A stretch of 64,000 bases of DNA, taken from Myrmaecium sp. VS I D KN 1. Taxonomy: Eukaryota > Ascomycota > Dothideomycetes > Valsariales > Valsariaceae. Position 1 is the first letter of the stretch. Each line of letters starts with the position of its first letter. The translations under genes were made by a program, and so were the position numbers. Below are positions 20,707 to 30,400 of the stretch, in pieces. The DNA lies in assembly GCA_019775845.1 (NCBI GenBank), contig JADQAV010000038.1:850812-914811 (forward strand), given 5' to 3'. The notes beneath the pieces are model-generated. The model had not been told where the DNA came from and did not search any database. It saw nothing but the letters and a program-made list of their open reading frames with translations.

Positions 20707-22112
20707 GACATACCATCTCAGTCTCTCACGTACGACATGCATCTTCCAGCATCTCAACTGCACCTGCACATCCCTCCATCCAATCATTCATCCATCCATA
20801 CGGACGGATATGGAGATACATACCAACATCCATACATTCCCCTCACACGGCTCACCACACCTTCCATGTCCCTTGCAACGCATTCTATGAACTTGGTGGA
20901 CGCCGCCGACGTGCGGATGGCGCATAGCGCATTTCGGAAGACGGGAGGCTGATGGCGAATGGCGCATGGCACAATGTGGGGGCCAGTCAAGCCGTCCGGT
21001 CTGACACACACTCACAGATTTGTACACCCGTCGTCGCGGTGTGAGACATACAGCAGCGTAGCTAGCAATGTCATATACATTCCGCCGTCTCGAAGGGGGT
21101 CAACTTCCCCGCCGTCAGCAATGTCATGCTGTTTTCCAGCCCTTGTCTTCAAATGTTAGAAGTACGATGCATATGTACGAGATGTACGCACATATGTATG
21201 TCTACAACGCACGCAAGGATCGACGAATCTACCCTGGTGGGCGGATCAATTCGCAAGGCATATCAGACTCGCAACAGATCCCCCGGCCTCTCGTTCAGCA
21301 ATCCGGTCCCGTCCCTCCTTGCTGAGATAAACGACCGTCCCCACTTGGCAACGATCCGGGCCCCACGCAAGGAATCCTTCCAAGCATCGAATCAGGCCAT
21401 GCTTACAGAACCTCTCCTCTTTGCTCCCCGAGTCCATCCTCATGTGGTGAAAACTCGTGTTGGTGGAGGTTGACGACTGCCTGTCTGTTTCCTAGTACGA
21501 TACCTGAGGTACGAGCTTGACATTACTAAACACCAATCCAGCTAGCGAGCTCACGACAATGTTTCTCCGAGCCTACCTTTCTCAATTTTCCCTTCTCTTG
21601 CCTGAAGGAATGCCTGTTCCGGCCACCGAAGAGAATCTCCCCGAAACAACATCTCTTAACCTTTAGTGAGATAGGAAACAGAAATGAGGGGCAGGGGGAA
21701 AGAACATAAACAGAATGAAAGTACCCGGAGCCGGGGAATTTCTCACGTTCAGCCAATCGCGTCCCTTCCTTTTCTTCTGACGCATCGATAATCTTCCCGT
21801 TGCAATCGGCCGGGCAGTTTTCATTTTCGGTCCACCCCTCGCTTCACCGTCCCGCAAGGCTGTCGTTCCCCTGATCACTTACCGAGATCTTAAGTTTTAC
21901 GAGAGAGACCTGCGGTCAAACTGAGTGCATTTCAGTTCGAACAAGGGAGTTCGCATTCCAGCATCCATTACTGTTACCTCGCGCTGGACATTTTCCACCC
22001 CTACGCTCTGTCTCCGCTCGCCCGAACCCGTTTGTTGCTCCACCAGCTTGTCCTCCCAAACATCGTCACTCCAGCAACCACAACCGTCATTCTGCCGTCC
22101 ACGACCGTCGCC

Positions 22113-23387
22113 ATGGCCGCCGCACCAGCCACCGTGACCGCCACCCCGCCCGTTGCCCCTTCTTCCACCGTTGCCATCGCCAACGGCCAGCAGGTTGACC
22201 GCAAGGACGTCGAGTGGGCGTTCAAGAAGGACGTCGCCTGGTACCGGAAGGATCTGCCCGAGTCCCTCGTCGGAGCCATGCGGCCTGTGCTGGAAGGGTA
22301 TGCTGGCGTGCCGGCCGAGGACGTTGTGGAGCATGTTATGAGGGTGGTATGTTTCTTCTTTTCTCCTTGGGTGCCTTTTTGTTCTTCCCTCTTGTTCTGT
22401 ACTATCTGGAGGTTGGAAAAGTCAAATGGTAGAGGATGTCGCAGAGACACTGTGAACCATGTGATCGCTGACTTTCAAATCTTGATGCAGAGGGATCTCG
22501 CCTGGGATGTCGTAAGTTGCTCCTTGGATCCTCGCATCAGAATTATCACTGATGGAGTTTGGCCACAGTACCCCTACGGCTCCGTGGGCATGTTCGGCTT
22601 CCTTCACCTCAATCTCCCAGACCTCCCCGAGTATCCGGAGATCCTCGAGCGCGTCAAGGCCGGCCAGACGTTCTTGGATCTGGGCTGCTGCTTCGGGCAG
22701 GAGATCAGGAAGCTCGTAAGCCTTCTCTTTCTTCTTCCTCCCACTCTCTTTCAGTATTCTCCCCTTACCTTATCTCTTTTTCATTCATCGCCAGCCACTG
22801 GATCCCACTCGCTCACCTTACCGACAACGCGATAGATCCACGACGGCGCCCCCTCCACCCAGCTCCACGGCGTCGACCTCCACCAAGGCTTCATGGACGT
22901 CGGCAAGCTTCTCTTCCGCGACAGCGACACCATCCAATCCCACTTCGTCGCCGCCGACATCTTCGACGACACCAACCCGCTCTGGGCCTCCCTCGCCGGC
23001 ACCATCGACGTCCTCCACGCCGGGTCGTTCTTCCACCTCTTCGACCGCGCCCATCAGGTCCAGGCCGCCCGCCGCGTCGTCGAACTCCTTCGTCCCCGCT
23101 CCGGTAGCCTCTTCGTCGGTCGCCATGCTGGCGATGTTGAGGCGGGTGAGAAGGCCCGCCCTGGTAAGCTTGGCTCGCGCTATCGCCATAATGCGGCGAG
23201 CTGGGAGCGGCTTTGGCGTGAGGTGGCTGACCAGACGGACACGCGCTGGGAGTGCGCGGTTGAGGAGCTGCCTGAGCAGGATTACTTTGCTGAGGCTGAC
23301 GGCGGTGCGGCTGCGAAGAAGGGGTATAATGATTGGAAGGAGGATCGTACTAGGCGGCTGCAGTTTTCGTTTCGGCGGCTGGAGTAG
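22113..23387 (+). CDS. SAM-dependent methyltransferase, AusD/Trt5-like
   Basis: Four exons (22113-22346, 22491-22511, 22569-22715, 22836-23387) encode 317 residues; exon 2 has only seven codons. All introns are GT-AG and phase 0. The SAM motif I is FLDLGCCFGQE at about 120-130, followed by LHGVDLHQGFMDVG, a DIFDD acidic motif, IDVLHAGSFFHLFDR and GSLFVGRHAGDV. This pattern and size match the AusD, Trt5 and AndE methyltransferases of meroterpenoid clusters, which methylate a carboxylate to an ester. Here it may esterify or otherwise methylate the product; that is inferred. It is transcribed toward the crotonase gene, whose stop lies 248 bp away. The first 30 residues are Ala/Pro/Thr-rich and not diagnostic. 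Confidence 0.85.
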
Positions 23388-23635
23388 TGGGGTAGGAGGC
23401 TGTGGGTGGTTGAAGAGTTTTTGGGGGCTATGATTTGCGATGATATAGAATCGATACATGTTGTACTACACCAGTGATGGGCTATTTGTGTACGCGTGTC
23501 ATGATGTTTGAATCGAACTTTGGTGGAACAGCTCAAGCTAAGGATATACACCACCCCACCACGAGCACCCCTTCAACTCAAACAAAGACCAATAGAAAAG
23601 CAAAGAAACAGAAGGAAAGGGTAACTTCATCCCCA

Positions 23636-24544
23636 TCAAAGCTTCGACATCCTCCCCACCACCTCCCCCGCCGCCGCCGCCGCCTCCAACCCTCCCCTCC
23701 CCATCACCCTCCGCCTCCGCCGGACCCCCAACGCAAATTCCACATCCGCCCTCGCCATCTCCTCCGTATACGCACTCCCACCCACCCCCACCCCCTCTCC
23801 CTCCCCCCTCTCCCTCCACCCCCACCTCACCAACCTCATATCCACCCCTCCGACCACCCCCGCCACCAGCTCCTCCAACGCCCCCTCCCCCTCCACAACG
23901 CGGGACACAAACCCCAACCCGACCGCCTCGGCGGCACCAAACGCGCCGCCCCGCAGCCCGACGATGTCGGCGAGCAGGCTCCGTTGGCCGCCGCCGAGGA
24001 GGAGGGAGAGCTGGTGGATGATGGGGTAGGCGGGTTGGTGCCCGTGGGAGAGGGTGAAGGTGCTGTGTGGGTGGCAGAGGCGGGTGTCGGCGCGGCAGGC
24101 GAGGGAGATGAGGGGGGGTGGGAGGTGAGGGGTTAGGAGGGCGATGATTGCTGTGGGGGGTGTTAGTTGGGGTTGGTGAGGAGGGATTTTGGGGGGGAAC
24201 GTACGGATGCCGTGGGTGCGGCTGCGGAGGGTGGAGAGGGCTTGGTGTTGGTTGGCGAGTGTGCTGGTGCTGGTGCTTGGACTGCTGGGGTTGGTTGAGG
24301 TTGTGGATGTGGGGGATGCTGGGGGTTGGGGGGATCCGATGGTGAGGATGATGGCGCGGAGCGGTGGGGTTGGGTTGGTCAGGGAGAGCAGAGTGGGGGA
24401 GAGAAGGTCGTCGGCGTGGATGGAGAGGATGCCGTTGTTTTGCGTGGTGGGTTCGAGCTTGGTTTTGGGGGTTGGTGTTTGTGATGCTGCAGTTGAGGAT
24501 GGAGCAGCGCTGCTGGAGAGCGTTGGAGTGGGTTTTCCGGTCAT
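23636..24544 (-). CDS. Crotonase (enoyl-CoA hydratase/isomerase) family, PTS1-tagged
   Basis: Two exons on the minus strand, 24544-24205 and 24150-23636, around a 54 bp intron give 284 residues. The intron keeps frame, so reading through it is open and misleading; removing it restores HGI-PIIALL, typical of the family. Later elements are ISLACRADTRL, a long helix with LLLGG, and a C-terminal helix rich in Arg. The last residues are SKL, the canonical peroxisomal signal. Crotonases of this sort hydrate, dehydrate or shift double bonds in acyl-CoA; one with SKL beside a PKS recalls the AKT3 type of Alternaria. In this cluster it may move a double bond in the side chain before condensation. The first 45 residues are Pro/Thr/Ser-rich. 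Confidence 0.75.
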   Translation of the reverse strand: MTGKPTPTLSSSAAPSSTAASQTPTPKTKLEPTTQNNGILSIHADDLLSPTLLSLTNPTPPLRAIILTIGSPQPPASPTSTTSTNPSSPSTSTSTLANQHQALSTLRSRTHGIRTFPPKIPPHQPQLTPPTAIIALLTPHLPPPLISLACRADTRLCHPHSTFTLSHGHQPAYPIIHQLSLLLGGGQRSLLADIVGLRGGAFGAAEAVGLGFVSRVVEGEGALEELVAGVVGGVDMRLVRWGWRERGEGEGVGVGGSAYTEEMARADVEFALGVRRRRRVMGRGGLEAAAAAGEVVGRMSKL

Positions 24545-24938
24545 GCTGGAATGTGTTTGCGGAATATGTTATGCTCGAATGAGAGATCAAAGTCGACCGA
24601 AAAATAGAGATTTCTTGGAAGGCAGAAATAGTGACTTGTATTTCACATTCCGACTATCATGAGAATGTACAACCAATCCAGCCAGGCTCGCTCCCCGGAT
24701 TCCCTTGAGGATGCCAACCGAGGCTGTCGGATTTCCTCATTCGTCCGTCGGACTCCGTCCATCCTTCAGCCTCGCGCACCCCCGCCAAACGCTCCGAACG
24801 CCAGGAGCGAAAAGACCCGACGTCCAACCTCTCGATATATGGCTCTGAAGCAACATCAACTGCACAACTGCGCAGCTTGATCGCGGTTGATGCCCTGGTA
24901 TTAAAAATCCGATCCTCTCACGACTCCCACGGCGGACG
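24545..24938. promoter_or_regulatory. Shared 394 bp divergent promoter of crotonase and alkylcitrate synthase
   Basis: Two PTS1-tagged enzyme genes diverge from this segment, which suggests joint control. TATTAAAA at 24898-24905 lies about 35 bp before the synthase ATG; GATATATGG near 24834 is another AT-rich candidate. I find no CCGGTACCGG here. Confidence 0.45.
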
Positions 24939-26616
24939 ATGGCGACTGAACCCAAAACCGGTGGCACCACGCCTGCGGCGCCCACCGTGGCCGCGGCCCC
25001 GACGCAGAAAGATGGCACGCTGCACGTTCGGGACTCGCGCACCGCGCTCGAATACAGCATCCCCATCACCGACAACACCGTCGCGGCGGCCGAATTCACC
25101 AAGATCAAGCCCTTCACCAACAGCGTGGCCCGGACCAAGGCCAGCGGCGGCATCCAGCTCTTTGACCCGGGCCTGCAAAACACAGCGGTGAAGAAGACGT
25201 ACATCACGGGCAGGTAAGGAACGAGCTCTGGCACTAGCAAAACCCTCCGGTCCCGCATAGAGAGAAGCTGACAATCTCCGGCAGAGACCCAGAGACGGGC
25301 CTGCCCATGTTCCGCGGGTACAGCAGCAAGCAGCTGTGGGAGTGGGAATGCGAGTTCGAAGAGCTCTTCCACCTGATGGTCTTCGGGAAGTACCCGTCCG
25401 CGGCGGAGAAGGACGCGCTGCAGCGGGCGTTGGCGGAGGAGATGACCAAGGTCCCGGAGATCGTGGTCAAAGTGATTCAGAGCTTCGAGTACGTACCTTC
25501 TCTCCCTTTCCCAGCTCGCAGCCGCTGACGACGGGCAAGCCCGTCCACCCACCCTCTCCCCATGCTGCTCTCCGGGCTCTCTGCCTATCTGGCCGCATAT
25601 CCCGACCTCGTCCCGGTCTTCAAAGGCCGCAACATCTACCACGGCAACAGACTCATGGCCGACACAGCCGTCATCCGCACGACAGCCGCCTACGCCGTCG
25701 TCGTGGGGCTCACCTCCAGCCACCGCAAGCGCATCCCCTTCACGCCCGCCGACCCCAAAAAGACCTACCTCGAAAACGTCTTCACAATGATGGGCCAAGT
25801 GGACCCGCAAACCAACGCACCAGACCCGAAGATCCTCTCCTGCTTCCGCCGCGGCATGCCCTTCAACTCCGACAACGGCATGACCCAATCCAACCTCGTC
25901 CTCCTCGCCACCGCCTCCTCCCTGCCGGACCCCATCTCCTGCCTCATCAGCGCCGTCGCCGCCGCCTACGGCCCGCTGCACTACGGCGCCCAGGAGTCCG
26001 CCTACCGCACCCTCGCCGAGATCGGCGGGCCCGCCAACGTGCCCCGGTTCCTCGACCAGGTCAAGCGCCGCGAGCGCCGCCTGTTCGGATACGGCCACCG
26101 CACCTTCGCGGTGGAGGACCCGCGTCTGCAGCCTGTCAAGACGCTGCTCTCGGAGCTGGGCGCCTCGCCCGAGACGGAACCGCTCCTTGCGACGGCGTAT
26201 GAGATCGACCGTGTTGCTGCGCAGGATGAGTACTTTAAGTCGCGCCACTTGAGCGCGAACGCGGACTTCTACACTGTGTTCCTCTTCCGCGCTTTGTGAG
26301 TGCTCTTCTCCCGGCCTCCTTTGCTTGGTGAAGCTTGCGAGCCCTCATTACTGACTGATGGCCCTTTTCAGTGGCTTCGAGCCCGATATGATCGGAGCGG
26401 CGAACCTGTGCATGCGTATCATCGGTCTCATGGCGCAATGGCGAGAATCCATGGGTGAGTCACACATACACACACACACACATCTTCCCTCCATTCCTTT
26501 GATAAAATCTGACAATTTCCGTGCCAGACCAGGAAATCAAGCTCTTCCGACCGAGGGATTGGTACGTGGGACAGAAGAAGGCGAAGGTGGCGCCGGTCCA
26601 TAATTCACGACTCTAG
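24939..26616 (+). CDS. Citrate synthase family enzyme (alkylcitrate synthase), PTS1-tagged
   Basis: Five exons (24939-25213, 25285-25488, 25540-26295, 26372-26454, 26528-26616) encode 468 residues. The four introns are 71, 51, 76 and 73 bp. Intron 2 is the least obvious: only GTACGT at 25489 with the acceptor AAG at 25539 keeps the frame and gives FDPSTHPLPMLLSGLSAY. Citrate synthase landmarks follow: GRNIYHGN, LTSSHRKRIPF, LENVFTMMG, FNSDNGMTQS (active-site His replaced by Asn/Asp context), LPDPISCLISAVAAAYGPLHYGA, RLFGYGHRTF, DRVAAQDEYF and GFEPDMIGA. Context makes it the enzyme joining the polyketide acyl-CoA to oxaloacetate. It ends SRL, a peroxisomal signal. A CA microsatellite lies in intron 4. 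Confidence 0.88.
26462..26481. repeat. CA microsatellite in synthase intron 4
   Basis: A short run of CA dinucleotides within the 73 bp intron; it affects no coding base. Confidence 0.7.
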
Positions 26617-27422
26617 CTTGTATTGCTCTTTCCTGTTTCCTTTTTATTATCCTCGGCTTGGCTGTGGAGGTAGATGTCTATAATTTGATAGCCCGATCAC
26701 CAATTAGCATCGTCATTTCGCCCGTGATTCTGCCTGCAATACGTGAAGAGCCTCATAAACGGCCTCAGAATGGCCGGATGGCATTGGATGAACCGATGGA
26801 TCCCGTTTTGCTACAGCCGGTAGATTTTTGAGTTCCTCGCGAAATCCTACCGGCTACTACTTCATCCCCGACGTCTGTCTTAGTAAGTAATTGGTGGTTT
26901 TCAATGTTTGTAAACAAAGAAGCCATGACCGAACATCCACCCCGTCCGGTGCTTGCCGCAACCCGATTGATAGTTGATTGGACCAGGGATTCACCCTCGG
27001 GTCTTTCTATTCATAGCCATCGACCTTGGATGTCGGACAGGATGAAGTGGAGACCGTGTAGAAGGAGCGGGGAATCCGGGTTCCCAGCATTCGGGGATTT
27101 TGCAGTCCTCCTCACAGAGGGACTCGGCCAGCAGCAAGCAGAGACCCCTCCGTCGAACCTAAAGCTTCCGCAAGGATCGCTGATGCCTGGTCAGAACGGG
27201 GACTTAATCCACGTGCTTACGCGAACACTTGTGGTGGGACGGAACATATGTTCACACCTGCTCTTCGAGCAACCGCTGTTAAATAAGTGCATATCACTTC
27301 TCCGCCAGAGACGTGAAGATCTTCCTTCCCCCCATGTCGCTGGAGCCCACCCAGCCGTCGTCGACTCTGCACCTCACCTGAACCCTTCCTCTCATCTGTA
27401 CCATCACCCTTCCCTTGCCATC
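26617..27422 (+). promoter_or_regulatory. 806 bp intergenic region with the PKS promoter
   Basis: Contains the 3' end of the synthase transcript and the PKS promoter and leader. The paired CCGGTA motif at 26816-26854 is listed separately. Frames open here run into PKS exon 1, but the first ATG that places the ketosynthase normally is at 27423. Confidence 0.5.
26816..26854. promoter_or_regulatory. Inverted GCCGGTAG / CTACCGGC pair upstream of the PKS
   Basis: GCCGGTAG at 26816-26823 and its exact inverse at 26847-26854 are 23 bp apart, about 570-600 bp before the ATG. The right half extends to ACCGGCTA, shared with two other cluster promoters. Inverted CGG-type half sites are typical of Zn2Cys6 regulators. 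Confidence 0.45.
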
Positions 27423-30400
27423 ATGTCGCCCTTCCTCGACGGCGACTTCTCCGCCAACGCGGCCATGCCGATTGCGGTGGTGGGCTTGAGCTTCCGCGGA
27501 CCGGGGGATGCCACGAACGCGGAGAACCTCCTCAGCATGATCGCGGAGGGACGGGAAAGTCGTCAGCGGATTCCGAAGGAGAAGTGGAATCACGAGGCAT
27601 TTTATCATCCGGAGCCTAGCAGGAATGGCTCGGTGAGTCCATGGACTTCCTTCACTGCGTGCGGTACGGAGGCTGACACAACTCCAGCATAATGTCGAAT
27701 ACGCACACTTCTTCAAGCAAGACCTCACCCGCTTCGACGCCCCGTTCTTCAACATGACCGCCGCGGAAGCCGCGGCCCTCGACCCCCAGCAACGAATGCT
27801 GCTGGAATGCACCTACGAAGCCATGGAGAACTCCGGCACGCTGATGCCCAAGTTCGTCGGCACCGACACGTCCGTGTTCGTCGGCTCCTTCAGCACCGAC
27901 TACGCCGACGTCCTGTGGCGGGATTCCGAAACCGTGCCGATGTACCAGTGCACGAACGCCGGCCACTCACGCGCAAACATGGCGAACCGGATCTCGTACA
28001 TCTACGACTTGAAAGGCCCCAGCGTGACGGTGGACACCGCGTGCTCGACGAGTCTCGTGGCCCTGCATCTCGGCTGCCAGAGCCTGCGAACGGGCGACGC
28101 CCGACAAGCGGTGGTCGCGGGCTCGAGCGCGATGCTGAGCCATGAGCCCATGGTCACGATGAGCATGATGCGGTTGCTGTCCCCGGAAGGCCGATGCTAC
28201 ACCTTCGATGAGCGGGCATCGGGCTATGCCCGCGGTGATGGCGTCGGCGTTCTGCTTCTCAAGCCGTTGCAAGCTGCCATTGCGGATGGTGACACCATTC
28301 GTGCGGTCATCAGAGGCACCGGCTCCAACCAGGATGGCAAAACTCCTGGCATCACCATGCCTAACGGCGTCGCGCAAGAGGCGCTTATCCGGAGCGTGTA
28401 CAAGAGGATTGGTCTGGATCCGCTGGAAACAAACTACGTCGAATGCCACGGTACCGGAACGCAAGCCGGCGACACGACCGAGACGGGGGCGCTTTCCAGG
28501 GTGTTCGGGCTCGGCCGCTCGGCAGAGAATCCGCTCGTGATCGGCTCGGTGAAGAGCAACATCGGCCATCTCGAAGGCGCGAGTGGCGTGGCAGGCGTGA
28601 TCAAAACGATCCTCATGCTCGAGAACGAGATCTTCCTTCCCAATCGCAACTTTCAAAAGGCCAACCCGCGGATACCCCTGGATGAGTGGAAGTTGAAGGT
28701 GATGACGGAGCTCCAGCCGTGGAGAGGTCCGCAACCCCGCCGGGCGAGCGTGAACAGCTTCGGCTACGGAGGTGCGAACGCTCATGTCGTTCTGGAGAAC
28801 GCGCATGATTACTTGACCGCTCATGGCTATGAGTCGGCCACTAGAACACGCAAGTCTGCGCTTGCGTTCGCGACGAAGTGGGACGTGCCGCTCGATGTTT
28901 CTTCTCCCAAATTGATCGAAGCAAGCAGTGATTCCGAAGAAGTGGAGGATCTTACCGAGGGCAAGTCCAACGGCGTTAACGGCCGTGTTAACGGAGCTAC
29001 CAATGGCACCCACACTACTCCGCAATCTCGCGTCTTCGTCTTCACCGCATTCGACGAAGCTGCGAACAAGCAGCAGGCGCAGGTCCTCAAGTCGTACATC
29101 TCTGCACGGATGGACATCGCAGACGACAGCTTCCTAGACGACCTCGCCTTCACGCTGAACGAGCGGCGGACACGCCACCCGTGGAAAGCCGCCGTGGCCG
29201 GGTCCTCCGCCGAGGATCTATTGCAGAAGCTCGATAGCGATGTTGTTTACGGGCGACCGGCGAAGAAGCAGAAGATTGGGTTTGTGTTCACCGGACAGGG
29301 AGCGCAGTGGTGTGGTATGGCGAGGGAGTTGATCGACCACTACCCGCTGTTCAAGACCTCGCTCGAGCGTTCCGGGGCTGCGCTGAAGAGGTACGGAGCG
29401 CCTTTCGATTTGATCGACGAGCTCACTGGGGATCCGGAACTGTCCAACATCAACCGAGCCCTGTACAGTCAGCCCTTGTGCTCAGCGGTCCAGATCGCTC
29501 TCGTGGACTTGCTGTCCTCGTGGGGGATCAAGCCGACTTCCGTCACTGGACACTCCAGCGGTGAGATTGCGGCCGCGTATGTTGCGGGTGCGCTAAGTCT
29601 GGAGGATGCCATGCTTGTCGCATACGCGCGTGGTGTTTCGTCCAACGAGCTAGCCAAGGCAGGAAAGACCGATGGCTCTATGATGGCGGTTGGCATGTCA
29701 CGGGACGAGATCCTGCCTATCCTCTCTAGTCTCACCCAAGGCAAGGCGGTAGTTGCTTGCTCAAACAGTCCTTCCAGCCTTACTATATCCGGAGACAGGC
29801 CGGCCATCGATGAGCTCAAGGACATCCTGGATGAAAAGAAGATGTTCGCACGCAAGCTGGTCGTCGAAGTCGCGTACCACTCCCACCACATGGCTTTGGT
29901 GGCCGAGCAGTACCGACAAGCCATTTCCGGCATCAAGTTACTCCCAGGAAACGAAGTCCAGTTCTTTTCTTCCGTGACCGGGGAGCGAGCTGCAGCATCG
30001 GAGCTGGGTCCCGACTACTGGGTCAGCAACATGGTCAGCGAGGTCAAGTTCAGCACGTCCTTGCACCGCTTGATCACGGAGACTTCGACGGAAGCTTCCA
30101 AGGCCCGGAGGCGCGCCAAGATCACGCCGGTGGAAACCCTGGTTGAGATCGGGCCTCATTCAGCGCTGGCGGGGCCCATCAAGCAAATCATTCGAGCGGA
30201 TGAGAAGCTCACCAAATCTCCCATCGACTACCTGTCTGCATTGGTCCGCAACAAGGACGCCGTCGAAACCGTATTGGGCCTGGTCGCAAAGCTGTTCACA
30301 GCCGGCTACGACCTCGATCTCTTCAGCGTCAACCACCCGACGGGCGAAGGGAGTCGCACCGTTCTCATCGACCTGCCCTCTTACCCATGGAACCACAGCA

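Larger units (their letters stand above)
17240..22112. other. 4.9 kb gene-free stretch inside the cluster
   Basis: This is the long gap between the regulator (-) and the methyltransferase (+), which diverge from it. Open frames are short, overlap on both strands and lack domains. The stretch holds a CCGT run, an assembly gap with a C homopolymer, and an 18 bp tandem repeat near 20,680, plus numerous ACATAC/GTATGT words. It may contain the promoters of both flanking genes and decayed cluster DNA. I see no tRNA or transposon ends. Confidence 0.5.

Noticed and set aside
26904-27422. N-terminal extension of the PKS
   Set aside because: In frame and open, but the extra 173 residues resemble no PKS N-terminus, and the ketosynthase begins about 15 residues after the ATG at 27423.
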